Positions 1 through 7,926 of a stretch of DNA of 35,476 nucleotides are shown one piece after another. Every line of letters starts with the position of its first letter. The first letter of the stretch is position 1. The notes under the pieces are model-generated. The model had not been told where the DNA came from, did not search any database, and saw nothing but the letters and a program-made list of their open reading frames with translations. A program made the position numbers and the translations under genes. Source of the DNA: Opitutia bacterium (GTDB lineage Bacteria > Verrucomicrobiota > Verrucomicrobiia > Opitutales > Opitutaceae); assembly GCA_947453695.1 (NCBI GenBank), contig CANGHW010000045.1, forward strand, positions 1 through 35,476, given 5' to 3'.

Positions 1-6
1 CCAAAC

Positions 7-21
7 GGCTTTGTTGCATAA
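7..21 (+). repeat. Left terminal inverted repeat of the IS element
   Basis: GGCTTTGTTGCATAA pairs with the right end at 2482-2496 with two mismatches (TT against CC at bases 4-5). It lies 22 bp from the stop codon of the tnpB-like gene, so almost nothing separates that gene from the transposon end. Confidence 0.85.
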
Positions 22-43
22 TCCAGGGTGATATCCGAGGCGG

Positions 44-1519
44 TTAAGCCGCAACGGGGAACGCCTGATGGTGATGGGTCGCGACAGCGACACGCGGGAG
101 GACCGGGGCAAGCCCGGCCTTAACCAGCGCAACTTGCGTACTGATCCAGGTTCTGGGGGAGAGCAGGCGGTGATGCCTGATCCCAGCGCCGCGATGACCG
201 ACCGCAGCGGCTCCATTCACCTGAACGTTCCGGGGCACGAGCCTTGTGCCCGGAGAGGCTCCGAGTTTCTGGCGAAAATCCGCCAGCCACTCCTCGCCTC
301 CTACTTTTCGACCGAGGCCGATGCAGCCGTTCACGTCTGCCTGCAGGGTGAACCCCATGCTGGAACGAAAGCACCCGCGTGAGGTGCGTGATCCCAGCCA
401 GCGGTATCCCTCCGGTTTCGGGCCCATCGCCTCCCCGGCGAGGTGGTCCGTCTTGGACGTGTAGGACTCCTCCGTCTCGATAAATTCAATCCCGCAGCGG
501 GCGCACTTTGTGCGCAGCGCCGCGATTAACTTCGCATGGGGGATGAAGGTGAAGGTCTGGTTCTGCTGCGCCCCCAGGTTCACGTTTTGCGTCCAGTCCA
601 CGTTGCGGCCCACCACCACCCGAGCGAGGCGGTTCGTCTGTGCATACGTCACGACGAGGAGCGCCACCTTCTTCATCAAATCCTCCATCTGCCGGGCGCT
701 GCGTGCCGCCAACTGCCCGGCCCGGCGTTTGCCGTGGCGGATCCCGAGTTTGGATTCGCTGCGCAACTGCGCGTGCCACTTGGCGCCGCGCTGCAGGAGG
801 GCCTTCGCCACCCCGCCAGAGAAGAAGAACGCGAGGAGGTTTTCGTCGTCGAGGCAGGTGACCAGACGCGAGACGCCGAGGTCGACGAAGAGATTGCCGC
901 GGAGCAGTAGGCGCGGCAGCAGACGCGCAGGCTGGCGGCGGATCACAAAGTCCGCGTGCACCCACTGGCGAGAGCGGCCGGGCTCGATGCGCACCTCCAC
1001 CAGCCTGTCACCGGGCTGGAGCAGCGGTTCGCCTTGCCGATCCACGAGCGCAATCACGCCCAGTCCGAGCGACTCCGGCAGGTAGAGGCGATCGTGGACA
1101 ACCGTAAAATCCTGATAGTCGAAGCGCAGGCGAGCCCGCTGCCCCCGGCGACAAAACCGCGGCGGCTTCGGCTGACCGGGCCGCGAGGCGTGATCCTTCG
1201 CCCAGTCGAAGAAGTTGCTCCGGAACGACGCCACCATCGCACAGGCGTCGTCGATGGCGTACTGCACCTGCTTCGCCCGCCCGAGGGCCAGCGCGGCAGG
1301 CGCGTGCTTCAGCGTCTTCTTGAGCTCGATCTTCGAGGGAAGTTTGCTTCTGGCGTAGTGCGCCGCGAGCAGCGGCGCGTTGGCATCGTTGCGCACCTGC
1401 GCCGCGGCTTCCTGCATCACCAGCACGGAGGCCGACGCCTTCACCCGCCGCCGCACCGTCTGCGGCGGCAACGCCGTCGCGTCTGGCGGATCATTGACCT
1501 TGGAACCGGTGCGATGCAA
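44..1519 (-). CDS. tnpB: TnpB-like RuvC-fold protein (IS200/IS605 OrfB type)
   Basis: TnpB proteins are RNA-guided DNA nucleases of IS200/IS605 and IS607 elements and ancestors of Cas12. Seen here: an N-terminal region with the family-like GQPKPPRF stretch (~115-122), a RuvC-I segment FVDLGVSRLVTC (Asp213), a RuvC-II region VVVGRNVDWTQN followed by EFIETEESYTSKTD (~301-358), and a RuvC-III segment LQADVNGCIG (Asp395). The usual RuvC-II glutamate is Gly304; Glu348/350/351 next to YTSK are alternative acids. There is no CxxC zinc finger. The longest frame (491 aa) starts with TTG only 8 bp from the divergent transposase; GTG at 1444 or ATG at 1417 leave promoter space and are more likely. The ~85 residues after RuvC-III may overlap a guide-RNA region. 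No tnpA is nearby. Confidence 0.85.
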   Translation of the reverse strand: MHRTGSKVNDPPDATALPPQTVRRRVKASASVLVMQEAAAQVRNDANAPLLAAHYARSKLPSKIELKKTLKHAPAALALGRAKQVQYAIDDACAMVASFRSNFFDWAKDHASRPGQPKPPRFCRRGQRARLRFDYQDFTVVHDRLYLPESLGLGVIALVDRQGEPLLQPGDRLVEVRIEPGRSRQWVHADFVIRRQPARLLPRLLLRGNLFVDLGVSRLVTCLDDENLLAFFFSGGVAKALLQRGAKWHAQLRSESKLGIRHGKRRAGQLAARSARQMEDLMKKVALLVVTYAQTNRLARVVVGRNVDWTQNVNLGAQQNQTFTFIPHAKLIAALRTKCARCGIEFIETEESYTSKTDHLAGEAMGPKPEGYRWLGSRTSRGCFRSSMGFTLQADVNGCIGLGRKVGGEEWLADFRQKLGASPGTRLVPRNVQVNGAAAVGHRGAGIRHHRLLSPRTWISTQVALVKAGLAPVLPRVAVATHHHQAFPVAA

Positions 1520-1527
1520 GTGTTCAG

Positions 1528-2451
1528 ATGAACACGTGCACAGGACCGCACAACGTCAAGTACGCTCCACACTGGAAGGCCTATAATCTCGCGCTCCGCC
1601 AGCGTGGCAGTCTCACGGTTTATCTCGGTGACGATCTTGAGCGGAAGTGGGGACATCCGGTAGGGATTGGCGGCCGCGGGCGGCCGCCAGTGTATCCGGA
1701 TGCCGTGATCCTGTTGGGCCTCGTGCTCCAGCAGGTGTACCGGTTGCCCCTGCGTCAAACCGTGGGCTTGCTGCGCTCGGTGCTCGACCTTGTGGGATTG
1801 CGTTCGCTGCCCGTCCCGGATCCCTCGACCCTTTGCCGCCGGCGGACGGGACTCGCGTTGCCCGCCTGGCCGAAGGCCGGCGGTTGCATGGTCGTTGACT
1901 CCACCGGACTCCAGATCCGCGGACCCGGCACTTGGCTGACCACCGTCCATGGCCTCCAGCGCCGGACGTACCGCAAAATCCATCTCGGCGTCGATCCTAC
2001 GACCTCGCAGGTGGTCGCCGGCGTTGTCACCTCCTGCCAGCAGCACGATTGTCAGGTGCTTGGTCAGGTGCTGGACGTCGCCCAGCCGCCACCCGGCACC
2101 GTTGTAATCGGCGACGGCGCGTACGACCGGCGCATGTGCTACGCCGCGGCCAAACGCCATCGGGCCCAGTTGGTCTCTCCTCCGGGCAAACGCGCCGTCC
2201 TCCACCCAAGAGATGAATGGCGCGAGCGGAACCGCTCCATCGAGGAGGCTCGGTTCCTCGGCCGCCCGGATTGGAAGGTCGCCGTCGGTTATCATCGCCG
2301 CTCCCTCGCCGAGTCCGCCATGCACCGGCTCAAGGCCGCCTTCGGCCAACGCCTTCGCTCCCGCCAGCAATCCGCTCAGGCACACGCGGCGCTGCTCCGC
2401 GCCCATCTGCTCAACCGCTGGCCCACGCCGGCCACCGTGCCGGTTGCGTGA
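1528..2451 (+). CDS. IS5-family (IS903-group) DDE transposase
   Basis: This 307-residue protein cuts and joins the element ends. The DDE triad is clear: Asp124 in MVVDSTGLQI, Asp196 in IGDGAYDRR and Glu262 in the signature YHRRSLAESAMHRLK (Tyr255-x2-Arg-x3-Glu-x6-Lys269). Spacing matches IS903 transposase (Asp121, Asp193, Glu259 in that protein). The N-terminal block ALRQRGSLTVYL and LPLRQTVGLLRS are also typical of the group. The frame is complete, so the element may be active. The ATG at 1528 lies back to back with the tnpB-like gene, and the stop lies 30 bp inside the right end. Confidence 0.93.
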   Translation: MNTCTGPHNVKYAPHWKAYNLALRQRGSLTVYLGDDLERKWGHPVGIGGRGRPPVYPDAVILLGLVLQQVYRLPLRQTVGLLRSVLDLVGLRSLPVPDPSTLCRRRTGLALPAWPKAGGCMVVDSTGLQIRGPGTWLTTVHGLQRRTYRKIHLGVDPTTSQVVAGVVTSCQQHDCQVLGQVLDVAQPPPGTVVIGDGAYDRRMCYAAAKRHRAQLVSPPGKRAVLHPRDEWRERNRSIEEARFLGRPDWKVAVGYHRRSLAESAMHRLKAAFGQRLRSRQQSAQAHAALLRAHLLNRWPTPATVPVA

Positions 2452-2481
2452 CCCGGCACGGTTCACGCGTCGGGGTGCCAT

Positions 2482-2496
2482 TTATGCAACAGGGCC
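2482..2496 (-). repeat. Right terminal inverted repeat of the IS element
   Basis: TTATGCAACAGGGCC is the near-perfect reverse complement of the left end. It lies 30 bp beyond the transposase stop and 22 bp from the slyX stop, so the element sits immediately downstream of slyX without breaking it. Confidence 0.85.
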
Positions 2497-2504
2497 GGCC
2501 AAAC
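2497..2504. repeat. Probable target-site duplication, right copy
   Basis: GGCCAAAC directly follows the right inverted repeat. The only bases visible left of the element (1-6) are CCAAAC, which match its last six. The first two bases of the left copy fall outside the window. IS903-group members usually make 9-bp duplications; 8 bp would be slightly short for the group. Confidence 0.65.
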
Positions 2505-2518
2505 TATTAGCCACCTCC

Positions 2519-2737
2519 TCAATAGTGAGGCGGCCGCTCGTCCGGCAAAGCACCGCCATCAGCGGTCGTGCCGGAAGATCCGTTTTCGTCACGCTCGCGG
2601 AGCGCCTTCATTTCACGCACCAGCCTCGTGATGTCGTCCGCCATTTCCAACATTGCCTTATCCTGCTCGGTCACGTGACGTTCGAGGTAGGCGATCTTTT
2701 CTTCCAGTCGGCGAATCTCTTCAGGGTAGTCGTTCAA
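2519..2737 (-). CDS. slyX: SlyX family protein
   Basis: SlyX is a small coiled-coil protein of unknown function. The sequence shows a heptad-rich segment (EEIRRLEEKIAYLERHV and onward) and ends in ERPPHY, the C-terminal hallmark of the family. I prefer the TTG start at 2737, which gives 72 residues, the usual SlyX length, and a 17-bp overlap with the response regulator upstream. An ATG at 2794 would add a 19-residue basic, proline-rich extension fully inside the upstream gene and is less likely. The stop is 22 bp from the IS right end, so the insertion spared the coding sequence but may have cut off a downstream terminator. Confidence 0.8.
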   Translation of the reverse strand: MNDYPEEIRRLEEKIAYLERHVTEQDKAMLEMADDITRLVREMKALRERDENGSSGTTADGGALPDERPPHY

Positions 2738-3341
2738 TTTTCGGAGTGGATCTAGCCGCCGCGTGGGCCGCGGCGTCGGCTTTGAGCTTCTCAATCTCCG
2801 GCATCAGGACCGCTGAGTAGCAATCGGGGCACACGGAGTGGCTAAATTCGCTGCCAGTCCGCTCGTTGATATAGCCCTCCATCTGTTGCCAGTAATTTTG
2901 GTCGTCGCGAATTTTTTTGCAGTAGGAACAGATCGGCAAGAGCTCCTCCAATTGGCGGACTTGGGTCGTGTAATGAAGGATTCGTTCAGCTACGCGAAGC
3001 CGCGTCCACAGCTCCGCGAGGTCGAGTGGCTTGGTGAGAAAATCGTCCACTCCTGCATCTGCTGCGGCACGCTGATTCTCCTCCGTCGCGTCACGACTCG
3101 TGAGCAGAATGAAATAGATGTAGTCCTTGCCGGGCAGCGCTCGTATGCGACGGCACAAATCCAGCCCATCCGTCCGGGGCATCATCCAGTCGCTCACCAC
3201 TACCCGAACCGACCCTTCCTGCAACATCCGCCAAGCCTCCTCCCCATCCGCTGCCTCGATTACATCATGATCCAGCCGATGGAGCGCCTTGCGTAGCACG
3301 GCACGGGACACAGCATCGTCTTCAACAGCGAGAATCTTCAC
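2721..3341 (-). CDS. Response regulator, receiver domain with C-terminal double-Cys motif
   Basis: Residues 1-120 form a CheY-like receiver: acidic pair Glu7-Asp8-Asp9, phospho-acceptor Asp51 in VVSDWMMPRTDG, Thr in LLTSRDA and Lys in LTKPLDL. No DNA-binding or enzymatic output domain follows. Instead there is a segment LLPICSYCKKIRDDQNYWQQ then SHSVCPDCYS, a two-CxxC motif that recurs at the ends of many sensory proteins in environmental bacteria and may bind metal or act as a docking element (inference). No partner kinase is adjacent. The gene lies 54 bp downstream of the DUF255 gene and overlaps slyX, suggesting co-transcription. Confidence 0.88.
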   Translation of the reverse strand: MKILAVEDDAVSRAVLRKALHRLDHDVIEAADGEEAWRMLQEGSVRVVVSDWMMPRTDGLDLCRRIRALPGKDYIYFILLTSRDATEENQRAAADAGVDDFLTKPLDLAELWTRLRVAERILHYTTQVRQLEELLPICSYCKKIRDDQNYWQQMEGYINERTGSEFSHSVCPDCYSAVLMPEIEKLKADAAAHAAARSTPKIERLP

Positions 3342-3395
3342 GGGTGGGTCCGTCTAGGTGATTTCAGGCAAACACGGGGAGCAACAGGTAAATTT

Positions 3396-5567
3396 CTATA
3401 CCCCGCCTAAGATTGCCCGCAGTCCTGCCGGTTCTGTCACGGGCGCTCGGCAGGTGTATTCTTCACAGATAAATGCGGTCGCCCGGCCGCCCCACGAGCG
3501 CATTTCCGCGAGCCAAGGTGCGCGCGACGCCCACCACCCTCGATCATCTTCGGACGTGATCGCGACCACGGTCCTCTTGGGTCCCAGTCGCTCATGCAAC
3601 ACCGTCACCATCGCACGAAAATCCTCCCGCTTCGCGTCGCCGACGAGGACGACATGTCGTGGCGGCTCCAGCGCCAACTCCAATGCACACAACATTTGCG
3701 GCATCCCATGAGGTGTCGCGCTCCACTGGGCGCGAAAAGCTTCGACGCACCTAATCCCACGAGCACGATGGCCGTAGGTATCCCCCACGATCACAGCCAA
3801 CCGCAGCAGATTCATCGCCGCAACCGAGCTCGGCGCTGGTTCTGCCCCATCGTAGTCTTCGCGCAGGCGAAGCACGATACTCGTATCTCCTGCCGCCGAA
3901 TTGAAATATCCCCCGCGCTCTGGGTCCCAGAACAATTCGTCCATTTTACCCTGTAGTGACACAGCCCGCTCGAGCCAGCGTCGATCAAACGACGCTTCAT
4001 ACAAGTCCAGCAGCCCCTGAATGAAATAGGCGTAATCCTCCGCAAACCCTTCAATGGCTCCACGCCCAGCCCGCCAACAGCGCCAAAATACTCCGCGCGT
4101 TGGATCGAATAACTCGCGATCCACAAACGTGGCCGCAGCGACAGCTCGAGCCAAATAGTCCGGCTCATCGAGCACTTGTGCTCCACGGGCCAGGGCCGAA
4201 ATCATCAGGCCATTGTTGGCCGTCACGATCTTGTCGTCGAGCAACGGTCGCGACCGCGACGCTCGAAGCGCACGCAAGCGTTCGATGGCCCGCAAAACAC
4301 GGTCATTTGCTACTTCCGGCATCAATCCAAACGCCCGCGCAGTCTCAAACAGCGAACGCCGCTGCGTCAGAATATTCTTTCCGTGAAACTCACCGTGAGG
4401 ATCGAGCTGTGTTGCGACATTTCCGTTTTCCGCCACTCCGAAATGAGCCATAAATAAGGTCGCATCGTCGCCCAGTGCCGCGCGCAACTCCTCCGCAGTC
4501 CACACATAGAACGCACCTTCCGCGTGACCGTGTCCGCCCTGTCCTGCAGCCGAGTCTGCATCCTCAGCAGTAAAGAACCCCCCTTCTGGCGCTGTCAGAT
4601 CGCGCGCCACGTAGTCAAAGATGTCCCGTGCCATCCAGGCGAAACGCTCGTCTCCCGTCGCCTGCCGCGCCTCGATGCAGTTGATCGCGATCTGCGCCTG
4701 ATCATAGAGCATCTTTTCGAAGTGCGGCACAAACCAAGCCTCGTCCACGGAGTAGCGATGATACCCTCCGCCGATATGATCGTGAATTCCCCCGCGTGCC
4801 ATCGCTTGCAATGTCGCCGACGCCATCCGCACCACCTCCGCTCCGAGTTCGCTCTTAACGCCCTGGATCGCCGCTACCCGCAGCAGGAAATTCAAATTCG
4901 AAGCCCGCGGAAACTTCGGCACTCCTCCAAACCCACCATTCTGCGCGTCGAAGTTTTCATAAAAATATTGGAATCCTTTTTCAAACGCCGCCCCACCCTG
5001 CTCATGCAACGGCACGTCCAGTTCGCCTGCTTCGCGCGCTCGCGTCTCTCCATCATTCTTGCCTGCATGATATTCCCGTAACGTCCCCAGCACGCGCTCG
5101 CTCTCGGCCACTAGTTTCTCCCGCTCATTGGCCCAGCCCGCTGCGATCGCCTTCAAGATCGCCAGAAATCCTGGCCGGCCATGCCGGTCCTCCGGTGGAA
5201 AGTATGTGCCACCGAAAAATGGCTTGAGCTCGGGCGTTAGCCACGCACTCAACGGCCATCCACCGTGCCCTGTCAGCGCCTGCACATAGGCCATGTAGAC
5301 CTTGTCCACGTCCGGCCGTTCTTCGCGGTCCACTTTTACCGGCACGAAATGCTCATTGAGAATCGCCGCCACCGCTACACTTTCGAACGACTCGTGGGCC
5401 ATCACATGGCACCAATGGCATGTCGAATAGCCGATACTCAAAAAAATCGGCTTCTGCTCCACCCGCGCCCGCGCAAAAGCCGCCTCGCCCCACGGTAACC
5501 ACTGCACCGGATTGTCTGCATGTTGGAGCAGGTAGGGCGATTTTTCCGATGCTAGCGCGTTGGACAT
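3396..5567 (-). CDS. DUF255 thioredoxin-domain protein (YyaL/SSP411 family)
   Basis: The N-terminal ~160 residues are a thioredoxin-like DUF255 domain: [21 protein letters not shown] at the start, the active-site-like CHWC at 50-53 ([15 protein letters not shown]) and the conserved [13 protein letters not shown]. The rest resembles an (alpha/alpha)6 barrel as in N-acylglucosamine epimerase-like or glycosidase folds ([22 protein letters not shown]). The family is widespread, about 680-750 residues, and its biochemical function is not established. The start at 5567 begins at the conserved [12 protein letters not shown] block and gives 723 residues; an in-frame ATG at 5675 would add 36 residues lacking similarity. 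It is the first gene of a minus-strand run with the response regulator and slyX. Confidence 0.92.
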   Translation of the reverse strand: MSNALASEKSPYLLQHADNPVQWLPWGEAAFARARVEQKPIFLSIGYSTCHWCHVMAHESFESVAVAAILNEHFVPVKVDREERPDVDKVYMAYVQALTGHGGWPLSAWLTPELKPFFGGTYFPPEDRHGRPGFLAILKAIAAGWANEREKLVAESERVLGTLREYHAGKNDGETRAREAGELDVPLHEQGGAAFEKGFQYFYENFDAQNGGFGGVPKFPRASNLNFLLRVAAIQGVKSELGAEVVRMASATLQAMARGGIHDHIGGGYHRYSVDEAWFVPHFEKMLYDQAQIAINCIEARQATGDERFAWMARDIFDYVARDLTAPEGGFFTAEDADSAAGQGGHGHAEGAFYVWTAEELRAALGDDATLFMAHFGVAENGNVATQLDPHGEFHGKNILTQRRSLFETARAFGLMPEVANDRVLRAIERLRALRASRSRPLLDDKIVTANNGLMISALARGAQVLDEPDYLARAVAAATFVDRELFDPTRGVFWRCWRAGRGAIEGFAEDYAYFIQGLLDLYEASFDRRWLERAVSLQGKMDELFWDPERGGYFNSAAGDTSIVLRLREDYDGAEPAPSSVAAMNLLRLAVIVGDTYGHRARGIRCVEAFRAQWSATPHGMPQMLCALELALEPPRHVVLVGDAKREDFRAMVTVLHERLGPKRTVVAITSEDDRGWWASRAPWLAEMRSWGGRATAFICEEYTCRAPVTEPAGLRAILGGV

Positions 5568-5686
5568 AAGGCTACCAAAGGGGACCAAATCATCCCAAAA
5601 GGAAAGCTCGCCCACCGCACCCGTCACGCCGCAGTTCTCGGAAAATCCTTTTCTTTCCCCTCCATTCAGACACAAACGCCACTCAT

Positions 5687-6694
5687 ATGCACTCGAAGCG
5701 ATTCCTTCCCGTCGTTGTCGCAGGCCTCCTGTTAGCCGGCCCGCTCGCTGCCCAGCCCTCCAGCAACACCGTCAATACACTCCCTCCGGCATTACGCGCG
5801 GCAGTGCAGTCGGGCAATAGCAACGCAGTCACGCAGGCCATTAACACACTTTCTGGCGGCAATGCCGTCCAAGCTGCGTCACTCGCCGCTCAGGTCGTCG
5901 CTGCCGCGGAACAACTACTCTCGACTAATCCTCAAGCCGCATTCCAAGCTGCTGGCGCCGCCGTCGAGGCGGTGCGCAGCACCGCCGTCCAATCGGGCGC
6001 ACCCGGGCAAACAGTCTCAGTCTTGACTACTGCTGCCCGTATTTTTACCGCGCCCGCCATTTCGCAGATCGCACCGGGGACCATCGCCAGTCTCGCCAAT
6101 GCCGTGTTGCAGGTAGCGTCATCGACTAACAATCCGACGCTCATTGCGGCAACTGCACAGGCTGCCGTAACTGTCGCCACCCGCACAGCAGCGACAAATC
6201 CAGCCGGTGCCGCCCAGCTTTCTGCGGCAGCCATGTCTGCGGTGCAAAGCCCTGCGGTCACATCCGCTGCGCCGCAGGTCGCGGCGCAAGTCGCCACGTC
6301 GGCGGCTGCAGTCGTAGCAAACCCGAACGTCCAGCAGGCCGCTCCCCAAGCCTCGGCCCAGGTCGCTACCAGCGTTGCCCAAGTGATGACAACTCCGGCT
6401 GTTTACCAAGTAAACCCACAGGCCGCCGTAGCTGCGATGTCCAGTGCTTACTCAACCGCATCCAGCCAATCGGTCGCGGCGGCGGCTCCGACTGCCGTGC
6501 AAACCGTCACCCAAACACTCAATACTGCCAGTGCCAACGGTTCGCTGAGCCAGTCAAATTCCAACAATTCCGCCCAAATCAACGCTATCCTGTCGGGCAA
6601 CACCTCTCAAAAAAGCACCACTAACAACACCATCACCACTCCGATCAACCAAGTGGTAAGACCGGACGAGAGCGTGAGCCCCTCGCGCGGTTGA
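5687..6694 (+). CDS. Secreted Ala/Gln/Thr-rich helical-repeat protein, function unknown
   Basis: I do not recognise a family. A signal peptide is visible (MHSKRFLP then a Val/Leu/Ala core, cleavage near LAA|QPSS at ~22). The mature part is built of degenerate units of about 24-26 residues, each opening near a Pro ([48 protein letters not shown]) and rich in Ala, Val, Gln, Ser and Thr, suggesting a string of amphipathic helices. Residues ~275-335 form an Asn/Ser/Thr-rich, probably disordered tail. There are no cysteines, so it is not a lipoprotein. It is divergent from the DUF255 gene and followed by a strong terminator, so it is probably monocistronic. A surface or periplasmic structural role is a guess. 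Confidence 0.75.
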   Translation: MHSKRFLPVVVAGLLLAGPLAAQPSSNTVNTLPPALRAAVQSGNSNAVTQAINTLSGGNAVQAASLAAQVVAAAEQLLSTNPQAAFQAAGAAVEAVRSTAVQSGAPGQTVSVLTTAARIFTAPAISQIAPGTIASLANAVLQVASSTNNPTLIAATAQAAVTVATRTAATNPAGAAQLSAAAMSAVQSPAVTSAAPQVAAQVATSAAAVVANPNVQQAAPQASAQVATSVAQVMTTPAVYQVNPQAAVAAMSSAYSTASSQSVAAAAPTAVQTVTQTLNTASANGSLSQSNSNNSAQINAILSGNTSQKSTTNNTITTPINQVVRPDESVSPSRG

Positions 6695-6723
6695 TTTCTG
6701 CGATTATAGCCCAACCGCAAAAA

Positions 6724-6747
6724 GCCGCACGGTGCAAACCGTGCGGC
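6724..6747. terminator. Bidirectional intrinsic terminator
   Basis: A perfect 10-bp stem (GCCGCACGGT / ACCGTGCGGC) with a GCAA loop is followed by ATTTTG on plus and by TTTTTG on minus. It sits between the convergent secreted-repeat gene and the deoxyhypusine-synthase-like gene and can serve both. Confidence 0.85.
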
Positions 6748-6784
6748 ATTTTGCTGGCCAGGGACGTAGTATACTAGGCTCCGC

Positions 6785-7831
6785 TTACTTGCCCAACACC
6801 CAGTTGAAGATCAAGGGCGCCACAATGGTGGCATCGCTCTCGACGATGAACTTCGGGGTCGAGCCCGCGAGCTTACCCCACGTGATCTTTTCGTTCGGCA
6901 CAGCGCCCGAGTAACTCCCGTAGCTCGTGGTCGAATCGCTGATCTGGGCAAAGTAGCCCCAGAGCGGCACGCCCGTTCGCTGGAGATCTTGGTGTAGCAT
7001 CGGCACGACGCAGATCGGGAAATCGCCGGCGATACCGCCACCAATCTGGAAGAAGCCGATCGAGCCTTCGCCGTTCTTCAGCTTTTTCGCCGTCTTGGTA
7101 TACCACTCAGCGAGCCACGTCATATATTCGATGCCCGTGCGCACGGTGTGGACGTTCTTGATTTCGCCGGTCACGCACCGGCCCGCATACATGTTGCCGA
7201 GCGTCGCGTCTTCCCAGCCCGGAACGATGATCGGGAGGTTCTTTTCGCACGCGGCGAGCATCCATGAATTCTTCGGGTCGATCTGGTAGCTCTTCTTCAG
7301 CTTACCACCGCGGAGAATTTTATACATGAACTCGTGAGGAAAGTAGCGCTCACCCGCCTGGTCCGCCTTCGTCCACTCGTCCGCTACTACCGCCTCGATG
7401 CGGCGCATGGCCTCCATCTCGGGGATGCAGGTGTCGGTCACGCGATTCATGTGGCGCTCCACAAGCGCCACTTCGTCCTCGGCCGTGAGATGCCGATAAT
7501 GCGGCACGCGCTCGTAGTAGTCGTGCGCCACGAGATTAAAAATATCCTCCTCAAGATTCGCGCCCGTGCAGACGATCGCGTGAACCTTGTCCTCGCGAAT
7601 CATCTCGGCGAGCGAGATGCCCAGCTCAGCAGTCGACATCGCACCCGCGAGGGTGACGAGCATCTTACCCCCGGCGTCGAGGTGTGCCTCGTAACCCTTC
7701 GCCGTATCGACGAGGGCGGCCGCGTTGAAATGGCGGTAGTGATGGGCGATGAACTTCGAGATCGGCCCTTTTTTCGCGGCGAGCGCGGCGTTTACCGCTT
7801 CGGGTTTCACTCTGGCTTTCTTGGCTTTCAT
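6785..7831 (-). CDS. Deoxyhypusine synthase family protein
   Basis: In eukaryotes and archaea the enzyme transfers the aminobutyl group of spermidine to a lysine of eIF5A, using NAD. Family features seen: AGAMSTAELG near residue 65, the segment HAIVCTGANLEED, PGWEDATLGN, IGFFQIGGGIAGDFPICVVP, and near the C-terminus EKITWGKL, whose Lys320 aligns with the catalytic lysine of deoxyhypusine synthase (SWGK in the human protein). Length, 348 residues, is normal. Bacteria have no eIF5A, so this homologue more plausibly acts on free polyamines (for example homospermidine formation), but that is inference. It diverges from an EamA transporter gene 95 bp away. Confidence 0.88.
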   Translation of the reverse strand: MKAKKARVKPEAVNAALAAKKGPISKFIAHHYRHFNAAALVDTAKGYEAHLDAGGKMLVTLAGAMSTAELGISLAEMIREDKVHAIVCTGANLEEDIFNLVAHDYYERVPHYRHLTAEDEVALVERHMNRVTDTCIPEMEAMRRIEAVVADEWTKADQAGERYFPHEFMYKILRGGKLKKSYQIDPKNSWMLAACEKNLPIIVPGWEDATLGNMYAGRCVTGEIKNVHTVRTGIEYMTWLAEWYTKTAKKLKNGEGSIGFFQIGGGIAGDFPICVVPMLHQDLQRTGVPLWGYFAQISDSTTSYGSYSGAVPNEKITWGKLAGSTPKFIVESDATIVAPLIFNWVLGK

Positions 7832-7926
7832 AATGGTGTGACGAAAAAATTGCGGCGCACTGTGTCTGTGGGCGACAAAAAACCTTCGCGAACCTCAACC
7901 GATCCGCGTTCTCCTGACCCGCCTCG

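Larger units (their letters stand above)
7..2496. mobile_element. IS5-family (IS903-group) insertion element carrying a TnpB-like passenger gene
   Basis: The element is bounded by imperfect 15-bp inverted repeats, GGCTTTGTTGCATAA at 7-21 and the complement of GGCCCTGTTGCATAA at 2482-2496 (13 of 15 match). The GGCTTTGTTG start is typical of IS903-group ends. The six bases before the left end, CCAAAC, recur at 2499-2504 just past the right end, as expected for a target duplication. If the two unseen bases left of the window are GG, the duplication is 8 bp (GGCCAAAC). The interior holds a DDE transposase on plus and a TnpB-like gene on minus, back to back. Ordinary IS903-type elements are about 1.05 kb; the extra ~1.4 kb is the tnpB-like cargo. 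Confidence 0.85.
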
